Shown one piece after another: positions 42,025 to 54,736 of a stretch of DNA of 64,000 bases (its first letter is position 1; the number at the start of each line of letters is the position of its first letter). The DNA is from Ophiura sarsii. Taxonomy: Eukaryota; Echinodermata; Ophiuroidea; Amphilepidida; Ophiuridae. Location of the stretch: NCBI GenBank assembly GCA_035610835.1, contig CM069446.1, forward strand, positions 53,224,934-53,288,933, given 5' to 3'. Made by a program: the position numbers and the translations under genes. The notes under the pieces were generated by a model. That model had not been told where the DNA came from, did not search any database, and worked only from the letters and a program-made list of their open reading frames with translations.

Positions 42025-42665
42025 ACGCGGTCTACCGAAAAATAGTAATGCTGTCTACGGAAGATAATAATGCTATCTACTGAAGATAGCAATGTTATGT
42101 ACAAAAGATGATAATGCCATCTACAGAAAATAGTAATTTTTAATGCCATTTAGCAAAGGTAGTAATGCCATTTTGCAAAAATAATGAAGATAGTAATGCT
42201 GTCTACTGAAGATAATAGAGATGTCTACTGAAGATATCAATCCTGTCTACCAAATATAGAAATGCTGGCCAGTAAAGATAGTAATGCTGTCTACCGAAGA
42301 TAGTTATGCTATTTAGCAAACATAGCAATGCTGTTTACCAAAGATAACAATGCTGTCTACTGAATGTATCAATGCTATCTACCAAAGATAGTAATGCTAT
42401 CTACCGAAGATAGTATTGCGGTCTACCAAAGATAATAGTGCTGTCTAGTGTCTACCACAGAAAATAATGCTGTCTACTGAAGATAGTTAATGTTGTTTAC
42501 CGAAGATACTAATGCTGTCTACTGAAGGTATCAATGCTATCTTCCAAAGATAGTAATGCTGTCAACTGAAGGTACATGTAGTATTGCTGTGTACCGAAGA
42601 TATTAATGCTGTCTATCAAAGAAAATAATGTTGTCTACTGACAATGGTTATGCTATTTAGCAAAG
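42025..42665. repeat. Minisatellite, unit about 22 bp (TAATGCTGTCTACCGAAGATAG)n
   Basis: Roughly 26 copies, diverged, with TACTGAAGA, TACCAAAGA and ATTTAGCAAAG variants. Confidence 0.9.
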
Positions 42666-42814
42666 TTAGTTAGTTAATCTATAATTTATTGCCTAAAAAC
42701 TGTTTAATGTGACACTTATGTATTTATTTTATATTTCCAGGATTTAAAACAAGACAACACATGAAACTGAAACTCAGGGATTACTTCTCTTCATTGTACA
42801 ATCATTCACAAACA

Positions 42815-43135
42815 TCACTGGACAGCCATACCTACAAATGTATCATCATATTCGTTGGATATATAACTTGGTCTATCAACATCATTTTCACCGAAAACTG
42901 ATTTGGAAAGTACCAGTAACTGATGATCGAGAGCAAAGAAAATGAAACATTTGAACAGCTGACAAGTCATCTCTTTTGGTAACTTGACTTGGGTCAGTAA
43001 GAACAGACACTTGAGTGAAAGAGTTGACTTGAGTGAGTCACTTTCAAAAAGACGTAATCTGTTGTGAATCCACAACAGTGACAACACTAATAGATACTGT
43101 TTTGAATCATGATACACCTCCCTCCTACCCATCAT
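42815..43135 (-). other. Unassigned open frame, 106 codons
   Basis: The frame from the ATG at 43135 to the stop at 42815 is not built from a visible repeat and has mixed composition (LFLLTQVKLPKEMTCQLFK, then FGENDVDRPSYISNEYDD). A CATTGAATGATGGGTAG acceptor-like sequence lies at its start. I recognise no domain. It may be a chance frame or a terminal exon of an unknown gene; evidence is weak. Confidence 0.2.
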
Positions 43136-43937
43136 TCAATGATGGGTAGCCCCACGAGCAGAGATATAGCATAATATATAGAAATAGAACCAATGGGTTA
43201 TTATAATTGATGCATTCCAAAACCCTAAATTATTTACTTGATTACATTTAGGGCTTTGGGATAGGATGGATGCCCAGTTTATCACTGCTTTGATTTTGTA
43301 TGTTTAAGTTGAAATTGGAACTATAACTACAGAATATAAGATTTCGAACTAAGATAGCATGCAATTAAAATGTATTATCCATGATATGCAAAACAAACTC
43401 TCAAATCTTTAGTTTTCCTGAATGTGATGGTAAATGTTGTCCCAAAGGTATGGACATCCATGTAAAATCGAGACTTAGACAAATTTGATTTCTTGCTTCA
43501 GATATGAAGCGATATTTTTCAGCATAACCATCAAATGAATTATATGTGTAGGGGTGTACATGTATGTCGTGCAGCTACAACAGTATCAATGATTGTTGTA
43601 AATCTTGCCCATATAGCTCAACAAAACTCCCAATTCATGAATTGTGAAGACATATTTGTGCATGTGTTGGAAATACAGTCCCCTGGAGCCATAGTCCGCC
43701 ACTGTCCCTGTATAGGTTGGAATAGACACTCATATCTACACCTAACACTGGTTTCGTGCTTCATTCCATCCATGGCTATGGATGCTGGATTATGGCTTTA
43801 GATGGATCATGGGTCATTTCTCAACAGTATAAACTGGCAGATCTTGACAATTTGATTTTAGCATTATCTAGGACTTTTAAAATGTGTACTCTCCTTGTAT
43901 CAGAAATGATTAACTATTTTACTTCACAGTTGGTCCT
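43136..43937. other. No gene recognised
   Basis: Unique-looking AT-rich DNA. Plus-strand frames 43535-43801 and 43756-43947 overlap in different phases and lack domains. Confidence 0.45.
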
Positions 43938-44480
43938 TAAAGGTTAATTATGTGATCTTTTCCAGGGGACGCCCTCAATCATTGAAAAACATTGGAAGCA
44001 GATTTTTTTGTGTGCAGATTTACTTTTCTGATCATAAATCATATATATATTCCAAGTTACAGAGCGATACGATTCCTTATTACCTAAAAATCGTGAATTT
44101 AGAGTAAATTTTTTTTTAAAAGATCGCACCGCAAGTACAGTCTATTTTTCAACCTCTTAAAACCATGATTTCGAAGTAATTAGGAATCGTATCGATCAGT
44201 AACTTGCAAGATCTTTATTAGTCGGGTCATTTTGTGATTTTACCCCAAACAAATTGCTACAAAATGTATTTCAACTGATCTGCTTCCAAGTGATATCACA
44301 AATGGCCAAAGGAAAGTCAAAAATAAATCTAACTTCCGGAAAGGGGTTATTTTCAAGATGGCGTCCAAGATGGCCGCCAACATCATAAAATGGCTATATG
44401 ATTTATGATCAAAAATGCGAATCTGCAAGAAAATCTGCTTTCATAGTAAAAATCAATGATTGATCACATAATATGCCTTA
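43938..44480. mobile_element. Inverted-repeat MITE of about 540 bp
   Basis: The left end ATTATGTGATC followed by CAATCATTG and AGCAGATTTT is mirrored by AAAATCTGCTTTC, CAATGATTGATCACATAAT at the right. Inner pairs GATCATAAATCATATA / TATATGATTTATGATC and AGCGATACGATTCCT / AGGAATCGTATCGAT also match, arms about 140-150 bp, imperfect. Confidence 0.75.
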
Positions 44481-45500
44481 ACTTTGACCTCTGGTGGTGA
44501 AACTACGGTACAGCACGGTTACTTTGTTGAAATATACTACTTTACTGGGAAGTGACTAATCCCAAATCTTTTTAAGTTTCAATTTTGTGATAGTATACAA
44601 ATAAAATGTTGGGGTATTGAGAGCTTCCAAAATTGTGTACTTTTGCTATCATAGGTTGAATATGGATACTTTTCAAAAAATCACAATATGAGGGATTTAC
44701 ATTCAATAATTATGTTCAATTACAATCATTTTCCAATATAAGCTGATAAAAATATAAGCTGATAAAATGCTTCTGTACCATTTTTAGTAAGACCGCAGGT
44801 CAATTACAAGAATTTCCCAATATACAATTTACCACATGCCTTCACTGAGATTTTAGACTTTTCTCATTTATTATTTTCAGGCCTTCATGAAAGAATTGGA
44901 TTGTCCTTAGGCTTTCTCCCTATTTGCTCCACAGTAAACTTACCCTAATTTGGCTTTAATTTTTACTCAATCGTTATTCAACAGTAAAAAGACCGTACAA
45001 AACGGATCACTTCCATACAGGAAAAGACAAAAAACAACTATATATTAAAATAACTGGAAAAGCAAACAACAACAAACAAACAACACATGTAAAAATAAAG
45101 TTGTATATTGACCTATCTTTCCATCAGTTCAAAATTACATAATTTTTGATGCCATCAACACATAGGGCCTACGCCTGATCTGACAGGAAATAGTGTTATA
45201 TTACTGAAATGCAGGCTGAAATGCCATTAAATTCACAGACTGAACTTACAAAAAAGGAGTCCAAATAAAAGCTGTCCATGCTGTAGGAGATACGCAAAAG
45301 TGACATGTCCATTCATCGGTATAAAGTCAATACCAGGCTTGGGAGATACCAAATCCCGATTTATGAAAATAAAAATAAATCAGATTTGTCTAAAAGCTAA
45401 CCTGGGGGGGGGGGTATTAAGGTATGTGGTGCCCTGAAGACCCCTCTTTTCACCGTCTTCTGCTATCTCCCCCCTTCAGTCTGCATCGGTCTTAAGGGCG
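44481..45500. other. No gene recognised
   Basis: AT-rich. Short duplication AATATAAGCTGATAAAA near 44738-44765. Poly-G (10) at 45405. Confidence 0.5.
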
Positions 45501-45504
45501 GTCT

Positions 45505-45675
45505 AGTTTGATTTGCACCAATTTTGGAAACAGATTTTCTCAATGTTACCGTGGGCTTACCCCTTAGAGTCATATATCAAATTGAAGCTTAGGTAACAGC
45601 GTTTCAAAAAAATGCGCATTATTTTGATATGGTTGCTATGGTAGCCAGACAAGGCCTCTGATTGGCTAATCACGG
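45505..45675. repeat. Dispersed repeat, copy 2 (partner at 14372-14560)
   Basis: Same order of blocks as the copy in intron 4 of gene A, here without the poly-G in front. Confidence 0.8.
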
Positions 45676-45699
45676 GAACAAACTTAACAATGAAGTACA

Positions 45700-46345
45700 C
45701 GTTTTAGGATAGTGTTAAGAGTTCATAGTAGCCGCGTGAAATGGTTAGGATGGTTATGATCTCTGGTTGGTGTAGTTGCAGTGGGAGGGGGGGGGGGGGG
45801 GGGGTTGTAGGGGGTTCATGTGGTTTTAAAAATCAACCTGATTGTGGTGGTGGTTGTTGGGGGTTTATAATGCGGTTAGGAGGGATATGGTTATAATGAA
45901 TTTTAAAAAAAACCTGGTTTGGGGGTGTTGTAGGGGTTAATGTGGTTTCAGAGGTAGGTAATGTGGCATACTATCTAGAGGATGAAGTAGCCGAGGGAAA
46001 TGGTAGGGCGATGATTATAAATCCACTTGGTTGGGGTAGTTGCGGTGTGGGGGCGGTTGTAGGGGTTTATGTAGTTTGAAAAGTACCGAGGGTTAACTTG
46101 ATGCGGTTTGAGAGGTAGGGGTTAATAAATCATTAGCCACACGGTAAATGGTAAGTTAGGAGGGGCAAGGTTATAAATCAACCTGATCCTATTTGAGGGT
46201 GGGGTGGGGTTGTAGGGGGTTTATAATGCCTTTAGAAGGAATATGGTTATGGGGTGGTTATAAATCAACCTGGTTTGGGTGGGGGTGTTGTAGGGGGTGT
46301 ATGTGGCTTCAGAGGTAGGTAATGTGGCATAACCATCTAGCGGGG
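45700..46345. repeat. G-rich diverged tandem repeat (GGGGTTGTAGGGGGTTTAT)n
   Basis: GGTTATAAATCAACCTGGTT, GGGTGTTGTAGGGG, TTCAGAGGTAGGTAATGTGGC and GTAGCCG...AAATGGTTAGG recur several times at 100-200 bp intervals. Contains 18 G at 45787-45804. Confidence 0.75.
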
Positions 46346-46518
46346 ACCCGATCGTAGCGAGGGTACGCCGCTAGTTTTATTAAATTCAAAAATCGCCAAA
46401 ATGTTCAATTGAAACATGTTGAGGGACCTAATTTCGGATCGACGGAGGCCTGGCATGAGGAGGCAATGCCAGGGATGCAATCTTAGTAATGGCGCCACTT
46501 TCTTTGCAGGCAAGATGT

Positions 46519-46780
46519 GGAAAAAAAGGGTGTTTCATGGGGTTCTTGGCTGTCCCGTATATGGAACCCTTTAAAGAACCATCTTGTGGTTCCAAAAAGA
46601 CCATTTCTAAATGTTCTTTTTGGAACTTTTAAAAAGGTTCAAAAAGAATGAAAAATGCGTCTTTTAGAACCTTTAAAGGTTCTCTACAAAGGGTTTTTGG
46701 GTTCTTTAAACTTTAACCCTGGACGGAGGGTTCCATATACGGGCCCGACAGCCAAGAACCCCTGAAGCACCCCTTTTTCT
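46519..46780. mobile_element. Palindromic MITE of about 262 bp with GGTTCTTGGCTGTC arms
   Basis: AAAAAAGGGTGTTTCATGGG-GTTCTTGGCTGTCCCGTATATGG-AACCC at the left is mirrored by GGGTTCCATATACGGGC-CCGACAGCCAAGAACCCCTG at the right. The interior is full of GGTTC/GAACC (AAAGGTTCTTTTTGGAAC-type) short repeats. Confidence 0.8.
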
Positions 46781-47915
46781 AACAGTGTAGGACCAAACTT
46801 TTGTGCAAAGATTTAGGAAAAGGTAATGGGATCGCAGAGACATAATATTGTGTGGTTAATTGCAATGTCGGTCCGATAGACTGAGGTCAGACTCGAGCTC
46901 ACGGTCGCCTAACCGCCGTCGGACGCTGTAAACATGCAGTGACCAAAAGTTTTGTCTGATGAGATAGAGGCCCACAAAGCACCGCTCCCTAAAAATACAA
47001 ACACACACACAAACTATATATAATGTCGATCCGATATGAGACAAGTTTCACCTCTTTCGCTCCGATGGTTTGTACTAAGATAAGTCTGGAAAACTATATT
47101 GGGCACTGTATTTTAGGGGATAAATCATTTGACGGAAAAACCCGTAATACTTCTTGAATTGTTGAAAACATAATTATACCATTGTCAATTTCATCTATAT
47201 TTATGAACGGTTTATTCCGCCAACGAATTCCCCTAAAATACAAGATTGCCGACGCGATTTTGGTATCTATTTCAACATCATTTGATGTGTTGTACCTAGT
47301 GGTTAGTGTAATGTAAATGTCTCCGCAGTCTCCAAAAATGATGAATGCGCATGAAGCGCGCGAAATATTCAAAAACACGCCTTTATCCCGTGGCTTAACG
47401 AATATCTTCAATTCAGCTGTGGAGGTTTATATGTTGAGTTGAGACAGGCCGTGATCAGTATAGGGGAGGGAGCATAACAGAAGATGTGTTGTTTGTTAAT
47501 ATATATAAATCATTTGCCATTTCATTTGGGGAGCGTGTGCGAGCCTTCTGGCAGGGCGTGGGGAAATTATACCCCCCCCCCCCAATCGCCCGTCTATGTT
47601 TGAGTAAGTTTGCATACAACATTTTATTTGCATAACATTAAGCAATGTTGCTTTAACTAATTATTAGTAAATAGTTTTGATAATACTTGTTTTTACCATC
47701 AGAACTTGGGTTATTTGGTAATATACCAATTTATATATGGAGAGTTTCAAGTTTGTACAATCATTTATCCTAGAAACAGAGCGGTCTATTAAAGATTAAA
47801 GGAATAAAACGGTGTTACACTCCAGATATAATGGTCTTAATTTAATTAAATAATTTTGAGTATATTATAATTATCATTCTCATGTTTGGAAATATATACT
47901 TGTGACGGTACAATA
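46781..47915. other. No gene recognised
   Basis: Mostly unique, with a (CA)n stretch 46998-47012 and poly-C (11) at 47573. The minus-strand frame 47094-47411 (105 codons) has ordinary composition but no domain I can name. Confidence 0.45.
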
Positions 47916-47917
47916 CC

Positions 47918-48845
47918 GTTTTGTCCAATGCCAAGATTGTCTAATACTATTTGATCTATTAAAATCCACATGGTAAACCTCATGATCTAACGCCCTTTTT
48001 GTCTAATATCTATTCAGTCTAAGTACCACTTCGGCTAAAACCACTTTGTCTAATATCAATTTAGTGTCTTATAACTATTTCGTCTAATATCCATTTCGTC
48101 TATTTTGGCTATGTACCACTTGGTATATAATAACCATTTCTAATTTCCACTTTGTCTACTGACCACTTCGTCTAAACGCCACTTCGTCTATAAAATGCCA
48201 CAACTTTCATGTGAGTTAAACTCCCCCACCCTAACCGGGATATCAGTTGTTTGGAATGTGACATTTTGTGCATATTTTATAATCTATACTTTGAGTGAAA
48301 CATGTTGGGCGAAAAGTATTACGCATTGGCCAACAATTTGCATTGCATGTATCTCCCCGCCCGGGTATATCTCTCAATATTTGCAATGCCATTTAATACT
48401 GACAATTCACCAGTGTAACTACTACGGTGATAACAATTTACCACATACTACCAATATTGAATTACAAAAAAGCAGCATGTCATAATTATCAAGAGATAGA
48501 ATGCGTATCGTCGTTAGCACAAAGTTGCTTGGGCCTTACATTTTAGTTTGTGTTAACAGAAATTTATGTCATCGGTACACCCCCCAAACACTTGCACACC
48601 AAGAAAAAAAGAATGCACAATATGGCCACACAAAAAATATAGATGAGTCCGATAGGCCAAGTGTGTATTTGACGAAAGGTTGTAGAACTGGCAGTTAGAC
48701 CATATCTTCATTAGCCTATAAGTGACAATTAGACTAATAGTTATTAGCCAAAATGGCAAATAGACAATATGAGTTTACACCAAATGGCATTAAACCAAAT
48801 GGTAATTAGATAAATGGCATTAGACCAAGTGATAGTAAACCATTG
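47918..48845. mobile_element. Degenerate foldback-like element with 16-bp-repeat arms
   Basis: The left arm 47918-48196 is a decayed array of CCATTTCGTCTAATAT-type units. The right arm about 48655-48845 carries the inverse (AAATGGCATTAGACCAA, AATGGCAAATAGACAA). The centre (about 460 bp) is unique. The units are clearly related to the 16-bp satellite at 30335 and 35989 (TTTCGTCCAATA). Confidence 0.6.
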
Positions 48846-48899
48846 TGACCGACCAATTGTCTTGATCACAATATTGTGTTTGGTAAAATTAATACTTGA

Positions 48900-51865
48900 C
48901 AGTCTTACTGGGAATGGTCCGGGAGCATGTTGTCACACCATGTTTTGAAATATTTGCTACAGACCGATGGTCTAAATGAAAATGGTCCAGGAGCATGTTA
49001 TAATCTTATAATTGGGAAATACTATGTACATTTGTAATGAATATAGTCCAGGAGCATGTCTTATATTTGGAAATACTTGTAAATATTAATAAACATAGTT
49101 CAAGAGCATTATAGTCATATAATTGGGAAATATGTGTAATTGTAAATCTGAATGAAAATGGTCCAGGACCATGTTATAATCCAATGTTTTGAAATATTGG
49201 TCCAGGTGCATGTTAATCGTATAATCATGATAATTGGGAAATTTACATGTAAATCGTAATGAAAATGGTCCAGGAGCATGTTATCATGTCATGATTTCAA
49301 ATATAACTTGCGACTGACCAATGGTCTTAATGAAAATGGTCCAGGAGCATGTTTTAATCTTATAATGGGAAATACCTATAAATCGTAATGAAAATGGTCC
49401 AGGAGCATGTTAATCCTATAATTGGGAAATACATGTAAATCGTAATGAAAATGGTCCAAGAGCATGCTACCATACCATGATTTAAAATATTACTTGCGAC
49501 TGACCGATAGTCTTAATGAAAATGATCCAGGAGCATGTTTAATCTTACTAAACACTTGTAAATCTTAATATAAATGGTTCAGGAGGATGTAAATCCTATA
49601 ATTGGGAAATACGTGTAAAACTTAATGAAAAATGGTCCGGGAGTATTGTATAATCCAATGTTTTGAAATACTTGCGACTGACCGATGGTCTTAATGAAAA
49701 TGGTCCAGGAGCATGTAAATCCTATAATTGGGAAATACATGTAAATCGTAATTAAAATGGTCCAGGAGCATGCTACCATACCATGATTTGAAATATTACT
49801 GACCACTGACCGATGGTCTCATAATGAAAATGGTCCAGGATCATGTTTTAATCTTATAATGGGAAATACTTGTAAATCTTAATATAAATGGTCCAGGAGC
49901 ATGTTAATCCTATAATTGGGAAATATGTGTACAATTTAATGGTCCAGGAGCATTTTATGATCCAATGTTTTGAAATACTTTCGACTGACCGATGGTCTTA
50001 ATGAAAATGGTCCAGGAGCATGTTAATCCTATAATTGGGAAATACATGTAAATCGTAATGAAAATGGTCCAGGAGCATGCTATACCATACCAAGATTTGA
50101 AATATTACTTGCGACTGACCGATAGTCTTAAAGCTAAGGGGCACTAAGAGATGTGTTGAAGGCTGCGCCCTCAATTATGATAAAAACTGAGATTAGTATA
50201 TTTTTATATTTGTATTACATGTATGGTCTTACTCCTATAAGGATTAAGAAAAATCAGCCCTGTTTGTACAAGAAAACGTCGATTCAAAAATGCTCGTAGA
50301 GCCGCGACGAACATTTTACGTCCGACAGTATCCCCTGCAGTACGCGTGATGCATAACGCGAACCATATTTGCATAGAGGGCGTTTTCAATAAATAGCGAT
50401 GATATTGTTTTAATCAAGTTTTGCTGTGTTTTTGTTAGTAGAAACAACAATAATGCAATTTTTTAATGTTCATCTTGAATTCTGTAGTAAATTTTTAAAC
50501 ATTAAAAATTTTCAACATTGAAAATGGTCCAGGAGCATGTTTTAATCTTATAATGGGAACTACTTGTAAATCTTAATATAAATGGTACAGGAGCATGTTA
50601 ATCCTATAATTGGGAAATACGTGTAAAACTTAATGAAAATAGTCAAGGAGCATTTTATGATCCAACTTAATGAAAATGGTCCGGGAGCATTTTATAATCC
50701 AATGTTTTGAAATACTTGCGACTGACCGATGGTCTTAATGAAAATGGTCCAGGAGCATGTTAATCCTATACTTGGGAAATACACTAATCGTAATGAAAAT
50801 GGTCCAGGAGCATGCTACCATACCATGATTTGAAATATTACTTGCCACTGACCGATGGTCTCAATGAAAATGGTCCAGGAGCATGTTTTAATCTTATAAT
50901 GGGAAATACTTGTAAATCATAATATAAATGGTACAGGAGCATGTTAATCCTATAATTGGGAAATACGTGTAAAACTTAATGAAAATAGTCAAGGAGCATG
51001 CTACTATACCATGATTTGAAATATTACTTGCGACTGACCGATGGTCTTAATGAAAATGGTCCAGGAGCATGTTTAATCTGACTAAACACTTGTAAATCTT
51101 AATATAAATGTTTCAGGAAGATGTAAATCCTATAATTGGGAAATACGTGTAAAACTTAATGAAAATGGTCCGGGAGCATTTTATAATCCAATGTTTTGAA
51201 ATACTTGCGACTGACCGATGGTCTTAATGAAAATGGTCCAGGAGCATGTAAATCCTATAATTGGGAAATACATGTAAATCGTAATTAAAATGGTCCAGGA
51301 GCATGCTACCATACCATGATTTGAAATATTACTGACCACTGACCGATGGTCTCATAATGAAAATGGTCCAGGATCATGTTTTAATCTTATAATGGGAAAT
51401 ACTTGTAAATCTTAATATAAATGGTCCAGGAGCATGTTAATCCTATAATTGGGAAATATGTGTACAATTTAATGGTCCAGGAGCATTTTATGATCCAATG
51501 TTTTGAAATACTTTCGACTGACCGATGGCCTTAATGAAAATGGTCCAGGAGCATGTTTAATCTTATAATGGGAAATACTTGTAATTCTTAATATAAATGG
51601 TCCAGGAGCATGTTAATCCTATAATTGAGAAATACGTGTAAAACTTAATCAAAATGGTCCAGGAGCATTTTAATCCTATAATTGGGAAATACATGTAAAT
51701 CGTAAAGAAAATGGTCCAGGAGCATGCTACCATACCATGATTTGAAATAAAACTTGCGACTGACCGATGGTCTTAATGAAAATGATCCAGGAGCATGTTT
51801 TAATCTTATAATGGGGCTGAGACAAGTATACCGTTACCAAGTCCCATGGTCCGGGAGCATGTAAT
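48900..51865. repeat. 3-kb satellite array, monomer about 55-70 bp, with higher-order organisation
   Basis: Each monomer starts ATGGTCCAGGAGCATGTT. Four monomer types alternate by tail: ATCCTATAATTGGGAAATAC, ATCTTATAATGGGAAATACT, ATCCAATGTTTTGAAATACT-TGCGACTGACCGATGG and CTACCATACCATGATTTG. About 45 monomers. Segments 49570-49990 and 51110-51510 are almost identical, 1.54 kb apart. Confidence 0.93.
50130..50520. other. Non-satellite insert inside the satellite array
   Basis: About 390 bp starting AAAGCTAAGGGGCACTAAGA and ending near GAAAATGGTCC. No inverted ends seen. It contains the short minus-strand frame 50204-50389, without recognisable domain. Confidence 0.7.
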
Positions 51866-52450
51866 TTGTAAATCAACAGTTACTTTTGTTGAGATCGATA
51901 CACAGTATTTAAATTCCCCATCAAGAAAGATATTATACGTACTGTATACTTTTAACCGTCAAAGTTCATGGTGGCAATTTTATTTTATTTTATTTTAGTC
52001 TCAACTTTTATTTCCCAAAATGCACACTTGGCATTTTTCTGTAAAAATTCTTTTTCCTGAAACCTCTTAATCTTTTTTTTGTTATGGAAGGAATCAAGTC
52101 TTTATTGATGATTAGTATAAAGTGGAATGCCTAAATCATGAGAACAATATTAGCCTAAAGTTGTTTGAACCATGCTGTGTAACCCTGATGGGACAGTTCA
52201 AAGTCAATTTTGAGGGTTGTGTTCAGGGATAATACGGTGTAGTGTTTTTCATGTTTTATGAACTATGGCGTTGACATTGCGGGTTGATATGATCACAGAA
52301 TATAATGTTTAAATCTGTACACTACAGCTGGTTGAGCTATCGTATGAGATTTGGTTTTAATTTGGTCCCATTTTTGAGATTGGCGTTTCAATGATCGAGA
52401 TTGTCCTTGGTCAGTTCGGGCTAATTGGTTACATTTTTATCATAATAATA
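51866..52450. other. No gene recognised
   Basis: AT-rich, with TTTTATTTTATTTTA near 51979. Nothing coding. Confidence 0.5.
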
Positions 52451-52456
52451 ATTTAA

Positions 52457-53092
52457 GAAATGAAGAGGTATTTTGCAAAAGGGCCTACATCCACTTTGGC
52501 GCTTATTGAGAAAAAGTCCAAAAACTGTTTCTAAATATTCAAGATGAGCAATTGAAAAACTGAATGGATTATGAAAGAGGTACACTACATACTAATTGAA
52601 ATTGAAATAAATTTTAAATGTGCTAGTTTTATTTTATTTTTAAATCATGTTTACATTTTTTGAAAATTTGGATGTAGGCCCTTTTGCAACAAAACTCCAT
52701 CTGTTTGTACATAAAGAAAAAATACCACACACAAAAAATCATTGATTTTAATCATTTAAAATAAATAAGTTTGATATTGAAATGTATAGGTCACAATCAT
52801 ATGTTTCAAGGAAATAAAGTCATTTTTTTCAAAAATACCTACATCTCATTGTAAACAGCCATTGAAGTTGTTGTTTTGTTGCAAAAGGGCCTGTATCCCG
52901 ATTTAATTCTGGATACAGGCCTTTTGCAACAAAACAACAATTTCAATGGCTGTTTTCAATGAGATGTAGGTCTTTTCGAAAAAAATGACTTTGTTTCCTT
53001 GAAACATATGATTTTTCCCTATACATTTCTATATCAAACTCATTTTTTGAAAAAATGCACCATAGCCCTTTTGCAAAATACCTCTTCAAATG
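52457..53092. mobile_element. Nested foldback element with GAAGAGGTATTTTGCAAAAG ends
   Basis: AATGAAGAGGTATTTTGCAA at 52460 faces its inverse at 53055-53092. AAAAGGGCCTACATCC / GGATGTAGGCCCTTTT also pair (52486 and 52670). The inner half is the large hairpin 52769-53040. Confidence 0.75.
52769..53040. repeat. Large hairpin, 130-bp arms with a 12-bp loop
   Basis: Left arm 52769-52898 and right arm 52911-53040 are inverse copies with few mismatches: GTTTCAAGGAAATAAAGTCA / TGACTTTGTTTCCTTGAAAC, CCTACATCTCATTG / CAATGAGATGTAGG, GCAAAAGGGCCTGTATCC / GGATACAGGCCTTTTGC. Loop CGATTTAATTCT. Confidence 0.9.
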
Positions 53093-54548
53093 TTGAATGG
53101 CATTTTAGTGTGCTATTCACTCGATATGAATATATGCACTCATATTCGACCAGGCCCGAAACCAGGGGGGGGGGGGGGGGGGGGGGGGAGGGCGTACCAA
53201 TGTACCTTTTTTGTTGTTGTACCAATGTACCTTTTTATTTACTAATGTACCTTTTTTGTTTTGGACTCAATTATGTCCTAACCCCGCCCCAAAATTTGTT
53301 AGGTACCAATTCCAAAAAATACGCCCCCCCCCAAAAAAAAAAATCCTGCTTACGGGCCTGTATTCGACTCATGCAATATTTGTCTTAAAGCTCGTGCAAT
53401 TTATTATATTATTCTTGTAGCCTACTCAAAGTCAAATAAAAAAGACGTTCATTATTTAGTCTAATGAAAGTATGAGGTCAATGAGGACATTGACTTTTTA
53501 ATTTTTAATTTTTAATTTAAATTTGGGTATGCTGACTCCAAATATTAAAGGTCCCAAATATGAGTTTGTTGTTTTGACCATGAATTGCATGTAATAGCAA
53601 CAAAATGCAATTGAAATACTATTGGGTGAAATACTTAGGCTATAAATGGTTTATCTTGTAACGGTTTTAATATTTTATAACGGGTTTATCTTATGATAAG
53701 TTCCGGATCAGGATGTTTATGGTCCGAGTTGGTGTGTGCGAAACCATATAGAGCAATCAAATTTGTAGAAGTAATTTTCATAGCCAGGTTTAAATATAAT
53801 ACTAATAGTTACATACAAATTGATTAGGCCTATAGGCCTACCCATAGGGCCTGCAGCAAAAATATTATGTTGAAATCCCCACGACGAGTCAACCCATGTA
53901 ACAGTAGCCTATACAAATGTTTCCAATTCCTTAAAAACCGTAGCAAATTCGATAGTCTTATAATATACTGAAAACATCCGGGCTGACAAAAATGGTTTAA
54001 TTTTGAGTTAGGCTGCGACAGTGTGTCCTATTGAAACTCATCATTTTAGATAGAGGGTCAAAACCTATACTCATTTACCGTAAGATCCCTATCGAGTATC
54101 GAGGCCAGGCCTCTTTTTCATAGCCTAACTTTATTTTATTTAGGACGAAATCTTTACAAGATAATACTCATATCAAGGAATTATTATAATTTAGTTGGCT
54201 TTGCTCATACTATTCATATCATGCCCGATATCATTATAAATCGGAAGACATTCACTACATAGGCCTACATGTGTGTTGCCGGGTTGTAGGGGCGGGGTGT
54301 GTATGCATCTTCCAGCCGTAACCCGAAGCCACCCATCCCATACACACCCCGACATACCGTCTATGCAGCGCTGCAGCATGCTGGTAAAATCAAAGCAAGA
54401 CTCGATCGAGTCCACGCATATTATGATTCAACAGATAGTCTCGAATACACATTGTGGGCGGCACAGCATGTACACATGCTGTACCGCACTACGTGTCTTG
54501 TATTATAAAAACCTCTATAGGAGTAAAAAGACGCTATAGGAGTTCAAC
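53093..54548. other. No gene; unique spacer upstream of arm B with one poly-G run
   Basis: 24 G at 53165-53188, then three TACCAATGTACCTTTTT-type short repeats (53196-53255). 53400-54548 is unique AT-rich DNA. The frames around 54191-54540 overlap on both strands without domains. Confidence 0.5.
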
Positions 54549-54736
54549 AGACGTCTACATACATGTACGTACATGGTTACTAAAGTGTCCGTTTGAGGAA
54601 CAAAATTGTCTGCTTGATTCAGCCAGCTTCATGGTGTTTACCGCCATATTTATACAAACATAAATAATGGTTTCCAGTACATTTATTTATGATACAATCG
54701 AATCGTTTCCAACGGAGCTTCTGGAACCGCAATGCA

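Noticed and set aside
47094..47411. 105-codon minus-strand frame of ordinary composition
   Set aside because: No recognised domain and no splice partners; kept only as a remark in the region entry.
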